In this document: piece by piece, positions 24,965 to 33,757 of the stretch
Position numbering within the stretch: position 1 is the stretch's first letter
Layout: each line of letters starts with the position of its first letter
Source: an uncultured Methylococcaceae bacterium
GTDB lineage: Bacteria; Pseudomonadota; Gammaproteobacteria; Methylococcales; Methylococcaceae
Assembly (NCBI GenBank): GCA_903859815.1
Contig: CAIOOA010000090.1
Location: forward strand, 1 to 64,000
DNA: 64,000 bases
Direction of reading: 5' to 3'
Translations under genes and position numbers: made by a program
The notes under the pieces: model-generated
What the model saw: only the letters and a program-made list of their open reading frames with translations
The model's database searches: none
What the model was told of the DNA's origin: nothing

Positions 24965-25603
24965 TCAGCCGTGCTTCATCGAGCGGGCAAACTCCTCAAT
25001 GGTCTGTTCGGACAACGGATGATTGCCCATTTCCTTCAACAATGGCAAGGGAATGGTGACATGCTGCGCCCCGGCAATCACCGCTTGGACAACTTCTTGA
25101 GGGGATTTCAAGCTGGCGACCATGATTGTGGTGGAGGTGTTGCAGGCATTGACCACTTCGCGCATTTCCCGCACCAGACCCAAGCCATCGCCTTGCAAGC
25201 GAGTGCTGCGATTGACATAAGCGATGGAATAGGCCACGCCCGCCTCGCAGGATAAATAGGTTTGTGCGGGACTGTAGGTGGCGGTCATCCCGACAATGAC
25301 ATCCTCAGCCGCAAAATTGGCCGCCAAAGCCAAATTTTCCGTCGTCATGGGGATTTTCAATGCGATATTGGATCTAAGTGCTAATACACGTCTCGCTTCG
25401 GCTTCGCGTTCCGCCATGCTAGGTGCAGTTAGTTGATAAAACACCGTACCGCCGCAAATGTCTGCCAATTCTGCGACCACATCGAACGGTCTGCGGTTGG
25501 TTTTAGCGATCAAGGTGGGATTGGTGGTGATGCCAGACACAAAACCTAATGCCATGGCCTCCCTCGCATCGGCTGCAATGGCTGAATCCAGAAACAAGGC
25601 CAT
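24965..25603 (-). CDS. Fructose-6-phosphate aldolase / transaldolase-like enzyme
   Basis: 212 residues, the length of the short transaldolases (FSA/TalC group). MALFLDSAIAADAREAMALG starts the TIM barrel, TTNPTLIAK is the phosphate-site signature, and the Schiff-base lysine is K83 in IALKIPM. These enzymes cleave or form C3-C3 bonds in sugar phosphates; in methylotrophs they can serve the ribulose-monophosphate route, but the sequence alone does not separate transaldolase from aldolase activity. The ATG is preceded by GTGAGGAAATCATA. It is the first gene of a four-gene minus-strand group. Confidence 0.85.
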   Translation of the reverse strand: MALFLDSAIAADAREAMALGFVSGITTNPTLIAKTNRRPFDVVAELADICGGTVFYQLTAPSMAEREAEARRVLALRSNIALKIPMTTENLALAANFAAEDVIVGMTATYSPAQTYLSCEAGVAYSIAYVNRSTRLQGDGLGLVREMREVVNACNTSTTIMVASLKSPQEVVQAVIAGAQHVTIPLPLLKEMGNHPLSEQTIEEFARSMKHG

Positions 25604-25767
25604 TATGATTTCCTCACAGTTAACAGTGATAGTTTAGGTAGACCGGACCAGGCTTGCCTTCACAGAATCGAAGGGCCAAGAGCAATCCGGGGTAATCGAC
25701 GACTCGGTAGGTTTGCCGCGACGAGTCACAATATTTCCATTATTATAGGGTTATGAGGGCTTTGATG

Positions 25768-26349
25768 ACAGACCAAAGATCAAAGATTACAGGCGTGGTG
25801 CTGGCTGGTGGTAGGGCAAGGCGCATGGGAGGGGAAGACAAGGGCTTGATGCACTATCAGGGTCGCCCTTTGGTGAGTTATTCATTGGATGCATTGCGAC
25901 AGGTCAGCGACATCATCCTCATCAATGCCAATCGCAATCTTGAAGATTATGCCCATTTTGGCTATCGCGTCATTACCGATCTCAATGACAATTTCGATGG
26001 TCCGTTGGCTGGATTATTAAGCGCGATGCGGTCGGCGCAAACCCAATATGTGTTGACGGTTCCTTGTGACTGCCCATGCATCGATGGCCTTTTATTGGGT
26101 CGGCTTTACGATAATTTGCTGGCTGAACAAGCTGAAATTTGCACGGCTACCGACGGGGAGAGATTGCATCCGGTGTTTCTGATGGCCGATTGCCGACTGG
26201 CTGACGATCTGGCGGCTTATCTGGCAAGCGGACAACGTAAAATGCAAACGTGGCTCAAGTCAACAAAACTGGCTTTGGCTGATTATAGCGATTGCCCTGA
26301 ATTGTTCGTTAATATTAATACCATTGAAGAGTTGACTAAGATGGAATAA
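25768..26349 (+). CDS. mobA: Molybdenum cofactor guanylyltransferase
   Basis: 193 residues from the ATG at 25768; an upstream ATG at 25753 gives five extra residues. The nucleotidyltransferase signature VVLAGGRARRMGGEDKGLMH is near the N-terminus, RPLVSYSLDAL follows, and VPCDCPCIDG supplies the metal-binding Asp. MobA attaches GMP to molybdopterin to make the bis-MGD cofactor of DMSO-reductase-family enzymes. It is monocistronic here, divergent from the transaldolase gene and convergent with tumA. Confidence 0.9.
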   Translation, partial: TDQRSKITGVVLAGGRARRMGGEDKGLMHYQGRPLVSYSLDALRQVSDIILINANRNLEDYAHFGYRVITDLNDNFDGPLAGLLSAMRSAQTQYVLTVPCDCPCIDGLLLGRLYDNLLAEQAEICTATDGERLHPVFLMADCRLADDLAAYLASGQRKMQTWLKSTKLALADYSDCPELFVNINTIEELTKME

Positions 26350-26390
26350 TAGCAGAAAGAAAAAACCACAGTCTCATCCAATGAGATAAC

Positions 26391-26735
26391 TCAAGCTGCT
26401 TTCAATAGAAAATCAACATGAACGGCATCGTAGGGAAAAACGACTTTCCCATTTTCAGTTTTACTTAGCAAACCGGCATCTAGTAATACTTTAACATCGT
26501 TATGAACGGCTTTCACGTCGCGATTAACGCGACGAGCAATTTCGCGGATGGACAATGGCCCTGCTCCAGTCATTCTTTTAATAATGCCCCAACGTTTCAT
26601 CGTCAGCGTCTTCCAGAGTAGTTCATCACTGGCAAAACTAATTCTAGGGTCGCTGGTCTCCCCTGATTTCCATGCATTGACAAAATCAGCGAGGGAATCC
26701 TCAAGTGTGCGTACATCAATGGTCACTGTGTTCAT
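26391..26735 (-). CDS. TumA-like antitoxin / HTH regulator
   Basis: 114 residues with a winged helix-turn-helix at ~45-105 (KRWGIIKRMTGAGPLSIREI, then RRVNRDVKAVHNDVKVLLDA). Small HTH proteins of this type are encoded directly downstream of TumE toxins and act as antitoxin and repressor. Its start overlaps the end of the tumE frame by 20 bp, the usual toxin-antitoxin coupling. The antitoxin looks intact even though its toxin gene is split by a MITE. Function is assigned by context and resemblance. Confidence 0.75.
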   Translation of the reverse strand: MNTVTIDVRTLEDSLADFVNAWKSGETSDPRISFASDELLWKTLTMKRWGIIKRMTGAGPLSIREIARRVNRDVKAVHNDVKVLLDAGLLSKTENGKVVFPYDAVHVDFLLKAA

Positions 26736-27131
26736 TTCGCCAAACTTTAACGTCGTTTAAAAAATCTGCCACTAACTGGTCAATGCTGGTAAATGTATAA
26801 GATATGGTTCTTTGGGAATTCGCATGGTGACCAGCAGCAGGCTGCACACATGCCATTGTTTTTAAATGCGTAGCCACTTTCCAAGAGCCGTTTACCATGC
26901 GAATTCCCAATGAGCCTAAGATATCTCAAATCCATCTCGGTGTATATGGTCACCTTTTCCAATTTCGTTGTCGTAGCGCAAGACACATTTACCCTTTACC
27001 ACGAATGCCAGACGATATTTGTAACCATGAGAACTCCCATGAATAGGGGTCGGTACTTCCCAAGCCACTAGTTCCGCAAATTCAATTGTGGACAAAGGAA
27101 TGCGGCGATTGAAAAGTTTCTTGGCTTGCAT
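26716..27131 (-). pseudogene. tumE-like toxin gene split by a MITE
   Basis: The N-terminal part (ATG 27131, MQAKKLFNRRIPLSTIEFAE) runs through the TumE core SHGYKYRLAFVVKGKCVLRY and YDNEIGKGDH, then hits a TAG created by the insertion at 26917-26924. The C-terminal part, YTFTSIDQLVADFLNDVKVW, resumes beyond the element and ends at 26716. Removing the 111-bp element and one 8-bp repeat rejoins the frame exactly (GFEIS to YTFTS), giving a 98-residue protein, the normal length of the family. The toxin is therefore very recently inactivated or reversibly interrupted. Confidence 0.8.
26806..26916. mobile_element. 111-bp MITE inside tumE with 8-bp target duplication
   Basis: Terminal inverted repeats of 23 bp with three mismatches share the core TTGGGAATTCGCATGGT. 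The direct repeat TAAGATAT flanks the element at 26798-26805 and 26917-26924. It has no coding capacity. The family of the helper transposase is not identifiable here. Confidence 0.85.
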
Positions 27132-27173
27132 GTTGGATATTCCAATCCAAGCAGAGCATTGTCTATATAACCA

Positions 27174-27929
27174 TTAATTCGCCAATTTAGCCCCAAACAA
27201 CTCCCTCACCCACGCACTCCGCCGTTCCCTATCCAATACTTCAGCACGAGCGCGCATCAAAACCACGGTCAGATAATACAGCTTGAAACTGACCGCCATA
27301 ATCAGCAAGGGGATTAACATGCTGAGATGGATGGAAGGCTTGTCTAGTTTGGTCACGGTTGGGCCTTGGTGCAAGGTGTTCCACCATTCCACCGAGTAAT
27401 GGATGATGGGGATATTCACTACACCGACTAAAATCAATACCCCACCGGCACGGGCGGCGGTGCGGCGGTCTTCGATGGCGGCGACGAGGGCGATATAGCC
27501 CAAATATAAAAACAACAGGATTAATTCGGAGGTTAACCGGGCATCCCATACCCACCACGCCCCCCACATCGGCTTTCCCCAAAGCGAACCCGTCATTAAG
27601 GCAAGAAAAGTGAAGGATGCACCCAAAGTGGCGGAACTGACGGTCATCACATCCGCCAGTTTGATATTCCAAATTAGGTTGATGCCGCTCCAGAATGCCA
27701 TCAACACATAAATGAACATCGACATCCAAGCCGCCGGCACATGGATGAACATAATCCGGTAACTTTCCCCTTGTTGATAATCGGGCGGGGCTTTGAGCAA
27801 TCCATAATAAAGCCCAGCTAATAGGGTCATTACGGTCAAGCCACCCAACCAAGGTATCCACTTGCCGGTAATATCATAAAAATATCGGGGTGACGCCAGT
27901 TTATGCAGAAACTGCCACATGGTATTCAA
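27174..27929 (-). CDS. ccmC: Haem exporter protein CcmC
   Basis: 251 residues, six membrane segments. The haem-handling tryptophan motif WGAWWVWDARLTSELILLF is present, with conserved histidines in IMFIHVPAAWM before it and in IPIIHYSVEWWNTLHQG after it. CcmC presents haem to CcmE for cytochrome c maturation. It overlaps ccmB by four bases (ATGG/TGA type coupling). In most genomes ccmD follows directly; here the next gene is the toxin fragment, so the operon is cut short. Confidence 0.92.
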   Translation of the reverse strand: MNTMWQFLHKLASPRYFYDITGKWIPWLGGLTVMTLLAGLYYGLLKAPPDYQQGESYRIMFIHVPAAWMSMFIYVLMAFWSGINLIWNIKLADVMTVSSATLGASFTFLALMTGSLWGKPMWGAWWVWDARLTSELILLFLYLGYIALVAAIEDRRTAARAGGVLILVGVVNIPIIHYSVEWWNTLHQGPTVTKLDKPSIHLSMLIPLLIMAVSFKLYYLTVVLMRARAEVLDRERRSAWVRELFGAKLAN

Positions 27930-28594
27930 CTCACACTGATTCTAAGGGCGGCGGCAATCGCCAGCGGGGCCAAGGTCAAGGCCAGCACTAGCAACGACGC
28001 CAGGAAATAAATTTGTCCGGCGATGGGCATTCCAGCCGCTGCCGCCGTGACGGCATTGGTGGCGAAAATCAGCACCGGTATATACAAGGGCATGATTAAT
28101 AACGTTAGCAATACGCCGCCGCGTCGCAAGCCTACCGTCAGTGCCACGCCAATCGCACCGATCAAGCTTAACAAGGGAGTGCCTATTGCCAAGGTCAATT
28201 CCAACGCGGCAATAGCCGGTTCGGGCATTGCCAATAGCAATCCAAGCAAGGGTGCCAATAACAACATAGGCAAGCCGCTGACCAGCCAATGCGCCAACAC
28301 TTTCGCCAGTACCAGCAACGATAAAGGCTGCGGGCTGAGCAACATTTGCTCCAATGCGCCATCTTCAAAATCGGAGCGGAACAGATTTTCCAGTGAAAAC
28401 AAAGCCGCCAACAAAGCCGCAATCCAAATCACACCGGGGGCAATTTTTCGGAGCAAGGTGACTTCCGGGCTGACACCCAACGGAAACAAGGTCACAATCA
28501 TGAAAAAGAACAGCAAGGGATTTGCCAACTCGCCACGATGGCGGAAGGCCAGCAGCAAATCGCGTTTCATCAGGGCTTTAAAGGCTTGGAACAT
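27926..28594 (-). CDS. ccmB: Haem exporter protein CcmB
   Basis: 222 residues, six membrane segments, starting MFQAFKALMKRDLLLAFRHR with the conserved acidic/polar stretch FRSDFEDGALEQMLLSPQPL. It is the permease of the CcmABCD ABC-type complex that releases holo-CcmE. It is 49 bp downstream of ccmA and overlaps ccmC by four bases. Confidence 0.92.
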   Translation of the reverse strand: MFQAFKALMKRDLLLAFRHRGELANPLLFFFMIVTLFPLGVSPEVTLLRKIAPGVIWIAALLAALFSLENLFRSDFEDGALEQMLLSPQPLSLLVLAKVLAHWLVSGLPMLLLAPLLGLLLAMPEPAIAALELTLAIGTPLLSLIGAIGVALTVGLRRGGVLLTLLIMPLYIPVLIFATNAVTAAAAGMPIAGQIYFLASLLVLALTLAPLAIAAALRISVS

Positions 28595-28643
28595 AGGGCG
28601 TTTTCAACATCAAATTCCGAATAAAAATAAATTCATCTAACTT

Positions 28644-29324
28644 TCATCCATCCGACAAATTTACCCTGACTATATTCCCGCGCACTTCAACGGCCTGGTG
28701 GGAGGTCAACACCGCCATGCCGCCACGTTGCAGATGACCCTCCAATAGTTCGCGGACCAAGCCAACGCCGGAAACATCCAAAGCCGTGAAGGGTTCGTCC
28801 ATGATCCATAATTTTGCTGGACAAACCAATAACCGCGCTAGGGCAACCCTTTGTTTCTGCCCCGCCGACAAAGAACGGGCTGGCATGTCCTCTTTTCCCG
28901 CAAGGCCGGTTTGCTCCAATACTCGATAAACCGCCTCTTCATCGAACCGAATGTTTGCCAATGCCAAAGAGATTTTCAAATTTTCCACTGGCGACAAATC
29001 GGATTTGACCCCTAACGTGTGGCCCAGATAGGCGACTTGCGAAAAATAAGCCGTCCGATGCTTGAGGATGTCTTCGCCTTCCCATAGCACCTGCCCCTCG
29101 CTGGAGCGGCTCAGACCTGCCAATATACGCAATAGGCTGGTTTTTCCACTGCCATTGGCCCCTTCAATTTGCATCAACTGGCCTTCGCGCAAGGAAAAGT
29201 TCAAGCCGGAAAACAACAAATTGTCACCCCGGATGCATTCCAGATCGACAACCGCCAGCGGAGCATTGATAAGTGTGGGATTGGGTGACGGCAACGTGAA
29301 GGTTCGACGGGTGTGGGTTGACAA
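28644..29324 (-). CDS. ccmA: Cytochrome c biogenesis ATP-binding protein CcmA
   Basis: 226 residues from a TTG at 29324; no ATG or GTG fits upstream of the ABC domain. Walker A GANGSGKTSLL (55-65), signature LSAGQKQRVALARLL (~150), Walker B LWIMDEPFTALD (~172), H-loop TSHQAVE. A ~20-residue N-terminal extension precedes the usual start of CcmA. It is the first gene of the ccmABC block and diverges from the secreted-protein gene at 29487. Confidence 0.9.
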   Translation of the reverse strand: MSTHTRRTFTLPSPNPTLINAPLAVVDLECIRGDNLLFSGLNFSLREGQLMQIEGANGSGKTSLLRILAGLSRSSEGQVLWEGEDILKHRTAYFSQVAYLGHTLGVKSDLSPVENLKISLALANIRFDEEAVYRVLEQTGLAGKEDMPARSLSAGQKQRVALARLLVCPAKLWIMDEPFTALDVSGVGLVRELLEGHLQRGGMAVLTSHQAVEVRGNIVRVNLSDG

Positions 29325-29486
29325 TCAAGAGGGTAATGATAACCTCTCAAGCGCTTGATTGATAGATGCATAGAATGCATAGTCATTGTCATGACTGTTA
29401 TTAATGGTAGACCGGAAATTATTCTGACGAGAAGAACTTTGGAAAATCATCTACAATTCACTTTCCAAAACTATAGCGAAAAATGC

Positions 29487-30083
29487 GTGAACAACGGGCG
29501 TCTCTTTGGCTTGCTTATATTGTTAGTGCTGATTCCGGCAAAGTTGTCGCTTGCCTTCGAGATAGGCATTCCACAACCGGAACTGGGAAATGCTGGGCGA
29601 TCAACAATCCCGGAGAAAAAATTGGGTCTGGAAGAAATGCGCGAATGGCTGAATCAACGCAATCAAGATCGCAAAATACATGGCACTAGCCAGCCGGAAA
29701 ATTTTAATAGCATCAAACAATATACCGCTTCCATCAAGCCCCGTCTAAAACGAGGCCGAAAAAACTCTAAAGCAGACATGATGGTGGAAGGCGGACCGGC
29801 ACAATCTCGCCAAAATTTTGCCGCGCAAATGGCTGAGCGTGGCCCGGATGGGCGCATCCGCCACCGCTTGCAAATCAATGAAAATGGGCCGGACCAGTTG
29901 CAAATCTATACCCGTTCGGGTTTTTCCAAACCGATTGAACCCGATGAGGAAGCCCTCAAAATGGAACGTTTGACGGCCAGAGGAAAACAGGCTTGGATGG
30001 CGGGTTCCTATCTTCGGCTTCCGGCTTCCTATCATGTGTTGAAGCCTAAAGGTTGGAATCATCCAAAATATGGCAATCGGTAG
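29487..30083 (+). CDS. Secreted hypothetical protein
   Basis: 198 residues from a GTG at 29487. The first 25 residues (VNNGRLFGLLILLVLIPAKL, SLAFE) look like a cleavable signal peptide; starting at the upstream ATG 29355 would put this segment internal, so the GTG is preferred. The mature part is basic and rich in Arg, Gln and Asn (EEMREWLNQRNQDRKIHG), with YTRSGFSKPIEPDEEALKME, and has no known domain. Divergent from ccmA. Unknown periplasmic or exported function. Confidence 0.55.
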   Translation: MNNGRLFGLLILLVLIPAKLSLAFEIGIPQPELGNAGRSTIPEKKLGLEEMREWLNQRNQDRKIHGTSQPENFNSIKQYTASIKPRLKRGRKNSKADMMVEGGPAQSRQNFAAQMAERGPDGRIRHRLQINENGPDQLQIYTRSGFSKPIEPDEEALKMERLTARGKQAWMAGSYLRLPASYHVLKPKGWNHPKYGNR

Positions 30084-30183
30084 GGGGAAACAATTAAGGT
30101 GAGCGGTTCGTGTTAAGCTTGTTGATCCATGAACGGCCTAACTTTCAAGGTATTGGACTTTTCTGTTTTCCCTTCTATAACCC

Positions 30184-30309
30184 CATATCGTCTGGTATTC
30201 GAACCTTTTAGCGTCCATCTATGCGTTCTTCAAGCTTGAACTGCTCAAAATCAAGCATCAACTCAACCATTTTACGCTCCAGAGCAAACGTAACATCAAA
30301 GCCCTTTAA
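30184..30309 (+). pseudogene. Transposase C-terminal scrap
   Basis: 41 codons ending in TAA at 30307, reading YSNLLASIYAFFKLELLKIK and then HQLNHFTLQSKRN. This matches the C-terminal helix common to one class of DDE transposases (ASIxxFxKLExLKxxxxLNHF). It is preceded in frame by a stop, so only the tail is left. It marks the left border of the DUF262/AAA operon. The rest of the 30084-30407 gap shows no gene. Confidence 0.55.
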
Positions 30310-30407
30310 GCCAGTTTCGCCGTGCTTCAACGATTTAGCGCGAGCGCAAAATCAGACAACATGAGAAAATACAATTCTGCTCTATGGATGAAACAAGAGA
30401 TAAACCA

Positions 30408-31526
30408 ATGAGTACACAACAAACTAATTTAGACGATGATGAAATCGAGGGTCTCGGTAAAGATGAAGATACTGGCTGGGGTGAGTATCCGATTGATACG
30501 GTTTTGATTCGGAACGAGAATCGCACGGTTCACGATGTATTGAGGCGAATCGAAAAAGGAACTTTCGTAATGAATCCAGATTTTCAGCGTGATTTTATTT
30601 GGCCACAGGACAAACAGAGCAAATTAATTGAATCTGTCCTAATGAGGATTCCATTACCTGTATTTTATCTTGCTGAGGATGATGCTGGACGTATGGTTGT
30701 AGTGGATGGTTTACAGCGCTTATCTACTTTTAGACGCTTCGTTAACAATGAACTTCAATTAAAGCTTCCTGGACAAGACGAATTGAATAATAAATTGTTT
30801 AATAAATTATCACCCAAGCTTCAAAACCGCGTTGAGGATTGTAATTTAATTCTATATGTCATTGATGCCAAAGTACCCGAGAAAGCACGATTGGATATTT
30901 TTGAGCGTGTAAATAGCGGTATACCCTTAACACGACAGCAGATGCGAAACTCCCTTTACATGGGTTCTGCGACGAGCTTTTTGAAGGCAGAAGCTAAAAC
31001 ACAAATCTTTATTAAAGCAACTGGTAAAAGTTTAAAAACCTCGACAATGAGGGATCGTGAATTTGTAAACCGCTTCTGTGCATTTCAACTATTGCCAATT
31101 GAAGAATATAAGGGCGATATGGACGATTTCCTTGCCAAAGCGCTGAAGCTAATGAATCACATGGGAAAACGAGAACTCGAAAAGCTATCATCTGAATTCA
31201 GAACAAGCCTCGCCAATAATTTCAAAGTATTTGGTCAGCATGCATTCAGAAAGCACGTTAAGGATCAGGACAATCGGACTGTATTAAACGCTTCACTCTG
31301 GGATGTCATGTCAACAGGATTATCGCGCTATCCCGAGAACATTGTAGAGGCGCGAGCTAAACGACTTCAGCTTGCTTTTTTCAAGTTACTATCAAGTGGG
31401 GAATCCGAAGATATTAACTTTACTAAATCCATCACATATGGGCCAAACGATATGAGAAAAGTAAAATTCCGTTTTGCCGCTGCTAGAGAGATGTTTAAGG
31501 AGGTATTCAATGCTTACCCGTCTTGA
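30408..31526 (+). CDS. DUF262-domain protein (candidate defence nuclease component)
   Basis: 372 residues from ATG 30408 (AAGAGA upstream); ATG 30384 adds eight residues. The DUF262 signature is clear: NPDFQRDFIWPQDKQSKLIE near 60 and MVVVDGLQRLSTFRRF near 95, then FERVNSGIPLTRQQMRNSLY near 170. DUF262 is the N-terminal ParB-like domain of GmrS and many defence proteins, where it binds nucleotide and regulates or performs DNA cleavage. There is no DUF1524 HNH domain, so any nuclease would have to be this fold or a partner. It overlaps the AAA gene by 17 bp, so the two are translationally coupled. Confidence 0.85.
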   Translation: MSTQQTNLDDDEIEGLGKDEDTGWGEYPIDTVLIRNENRTVHDVLRRIEKGTFVMNPDFQRDFIWPQDKQSKLIESVLMRIPLPVFYLAEDDAGRMVVVDGLQRLSTFRRFVNNELQLKLPGQDELNNKLFNKLSPKLQNRVEDCNLILYVIDAKVPEKARLDIFERVNSGIPLTRQQMRNSLYMGSATSFLKAEAKTQIFIKATGKSLKTSTMRDREFVNRFCAFQLLPIEEYKGDMDDFLAKALKLMNHMGKRELEKLSSEFRTSLANNFKVFGQHAFRKHVKDQDNRTVLNASLWDVMSTGLSRYPENIVEARAKRLQLAFFKLLSSGESEDINFTKSITYGPNDMRKVKFRFAAAREMFKEVFNAYPS

Positions 31527-32649
31527 TCTTGAGCGTTTTAAGTGTTTTGAACTGCTTAAACTCCCTCTGGCTGCCCTGACACTTTTGTCGGGTGGAAATG
31601 CTTCAGGAAAGTCCTCTGTCCTTCAATCACTTGCTCTGTTGCATCAGACAATGCGGGAACACGAATGGTCAACACGTCTTATGCTAAACGGAACGACAAT
31701 CAAATTAGGCACAGTATCTGACGTAGTGGATAAAGTTAATGGACGACAAAATTTTGAAATCGGCATAATCGACGATGGGCCAAGTTATTTATGGTTCTTT
31801 GCAGGGGAACGCTCCGAGATGTCCATGGCTGTCGCACGTGTAACTGTAGAGAATGTGCCACACGAACAATTAAAGTTATTACGCTATCTTCTGCCGCCTG
31901 AGTTAAATAAACATGCTGCATCGTTGGCTAATCGCTTACGCAACCTTACTTATATCACTGCCGAGCGAGTGGGGCCACGCGAAGTTTATACACTTGAAGA
32001 TCGCCAGATTGCAACAGTTGTTGGTCCGGCGGGAGAACATGCGGTTAGTGTTTTGCATTGGGGGCGAGATGAGGTTGTTCTGGATAAACTTGCGCTTGAG
32101 GGATCGCCAAAGACACGTTTGCGCCAAGTCGAGGAACGAATGCGCCGATTCTTCCCTGGATTTGCATTATCTGTACAGCAAGTACCTCAAGCAAACGCTG
32201 TGACACTCGGTTTACGCACTTCTGATGATACGGACTTTCATAGACCGATTCATGTCGGCTTTGGGCTTACTCAAGTTTTACCAATCGTAGTAGCGGCTCT
32301 TTCAGCATCGGAAGGTGATATTCTTCTTATCGAGAATCCAGAAGTACATCTCCATCCAGTAGGACAGGCACTAATGGGCCAGTTTTTGGCGGATGTTTCC
32401 CGAGCGGGGATACAGGTTATAGTTGAAACCCATAGCGACCATATTCTCAATGGAATTCGCAGGGCGGTTAAAGTTGAACGGCTTCAGCCGGAACAAGTCG
32501 CTATCCATTTCTTTAGACCACGATCTGCGGAGTCGCCACAAGTTGTCAGCCCGCAATTAGATAAACATGGAAACATTGATTCTTGGCCTGATGGCTTTTT
32601 TGATCAGTTCGATAAAGACATGAATTACTTTGCTGGTTGGGGGGAATAA
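31510..32649 (+). CDS. AAA ATPase, DUF3696 / OLD-like
   Basis: 379 residues from the ATG at 31510, which has AAGGAGG eight to ten bases upstream. Walker A GGNASGKSSVLQS (28-40) follows LERFKCFELLKLPLAALTLL, the usual SMC/OLD-type start. The late Walker B is ILLIENPEVHLHPVGQ (~278), and THSDHILNGIRRAVK and the DUF3696-type end (DKHGNIDSWPDGFFDQF) complete the domain. Proteins of this type work as ATP-driven sensors in anti-phage systems (OLD, Septu and others). It is between the DUF262 gene and a third gene starting two bases after its stop. Confidence 0.85.
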   Translation: MLTRLDLERFKCFELLKLPLAALTLLSGGNASGKSSVLQSLALLHQTMREHEWSTRLMLNGTTIKLGTVSDVVDKVNGRQNFEIGIIDDGPSYLWFFAGERSEMSMAVARVTVENVPHEQLKLLRYLLPPELNKHAASLANRLRNLTYITAERVGPREVYTLEDRQIATVVGPAGEHAVSVLHWGRDEVVLDKLALEGSPKTRLRQVEERMRRFFPGFALSVQQVPQANAVTLGLRTSDDTDFHRPIHVGFGLTQVLPIVVAALSASEGDILLIENPEVHLHPVGQALMGQFLADVSRAGIQVIVETHSDHILNGIRRAVKVERLQPEQVAIHFFRPRSAESPQVVSPQLDKHGNIDSWPDGFFDQFDKDMNYFAGWGE

Positions 32650-32650
32650 G

Positions 32651-33622
32651 ATGGATTTCTTGGTCAATGACCTATCACTCGACGGACAGTTTCCAGATAT
32701 GAATTCGTTCCGATACTCGATCCAGCGGGTAATGGAAATCAGGAAAATTGCGCTTCGTTTTGGTCGCTCTTTATATTGCAACAGGAAAATTTTGCATACC
32801 AAAATTACCAAGGACAAGGTAATGCAGCAGGCGGTTCAAACCCTACCCAAGAACGAGCAACGCGCTTTGATGCAATGGCTTACTCAGCACGGGCCATTCT
32901 GGGAAGATATACGCTCACATGGGCCAGACGATTATATCGAGCATAAGGATCGTATCGTGACAGATTCGGCAGTTGGTGAAGCTGCTTGGTGTTGCATAAA
33001 TGGAATTAATCGAGAACTGGTTAGTTTTATTCCATCTGATTGGCAATTTTCTCCTGTTCATGTCGATTGGGTATTGGACAATGGCAGCAAAAAAACTGTT
33101 GCTCTAATGAATCAATGGGATCCTTCGAAATTTGAGGCTGTTCTTAAAAGTGCACCAGTGCCAATCAATTCATGGAGGCAGTTAGAGGAAATAGCCAAAG
33201 CCCGATATATTCAATTAACCTTCACTGTGGATGCGTTTGTTCATTTAGACGGTCATCCTTTTGTCGTTAGTGCTGCCGAGCGCATTCTCTTCATCCTCGA
33301 AACTTTAAATCGCTTCAAACTTTGTTTCGATGCAAACGGTCAACGCACACATGAAGGCCATGAAATTTACCAAAATTTTTTCACAGGAAAAAAGGGAGAT
33401 GGTGGGCGTGGCGCTCTTTTTACTGATTCATCTGATTCCGAGAAAGAAGAATTTGGAAAGGAAATGACATTCGAGCACCCGGAGGACTCCAGTAAAACAC
33501 TGATGTGTTCATGGCATGGAAAAATTCAGACACCACAATTTCGTGTTCATTTCTCATGGCCCATTCGAGCCGAAGATCCGCTCTACGTCGTGTACATCGG
33601 ATCGAAGATTACGAAACGATAA
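32651..33622 (+). CDS. Third protein of the DUF262-AAA operon, unknown
   Basis: 323 residues from ATG 32651, one base after the AAA stop codon. The first ~60 residues (MDFLVNDLSLDGQFPDMNSF) and a central block (HGPFWEDIRSHGPDDYIEHK, AAWCCINGINRELVSFIPSD) resemble proteins found beside DUF3696 ATPases, but I cannot assign a domain. Tight coupling to the ATPase argues that it is part of the same system, perhaps the effector. No signal peptide or membrane segments. A helicase-like scrap follows at 33656. Confidence 0.7.
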   Translation: MDFLVNDLSLDGQFPDMNSFRYSIQRVMEIRKIALRFGRSLYCNRKILHTKITKDKVMQQAVQTLPKNEQRALMQWLTQHGPFWEDIRSHGPDDYIEHKDRIVTDSAVGEAAWCCINGINRELVSFIPSDWQFSPVHVDWVLDNGSKKTVALMNQWDPSKFEAVLKSAPVPINSWRQLEEIAKARYIQLTFTVDAFVHLDGHPFVVSAAERILFILETLNRFKLCFDANGQRTHEGHEIYQNFFTGKKGDGGRGALFTDSSDSEKEEFGKEMTFEHPEDSSKTLMCSWHGKIQTPQFRVHFSWPIRAEDPLYVVYIGSKITKR

Positions 33623-33655
33623 CTACAATCTAAAATCTAGAAAACAAAATAAATA

Positions 33656-33751
33656 ATGGACTTCAACATCTACGATACTTTCACCGACAGCCTAACCAAG
33701 CTCATGGGTTAGGAGCAAAAGTTCTTTCAAAAAACGGCAGAAGAAAGTTGA
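33656..33751 (+). pseudogene. Fragment of a helicase-like gene start
   Basis: ATG 33656 opens MDFNIYDTFTDSLTKLMG, a TAG stop, then EQKFFQKTAEES before a second stop. It resembles the N-terminus (DFxIxDTFTxSLxxLxxxEQK) seen in some UvrD/Rep-like helicase proteins. Two stops and the lack of any downstream helicase domain show it is a remnant. It marks the right border of the candidate defence island. Confidence 0.5.
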
Positions 33752-33757
33752 GGACTT

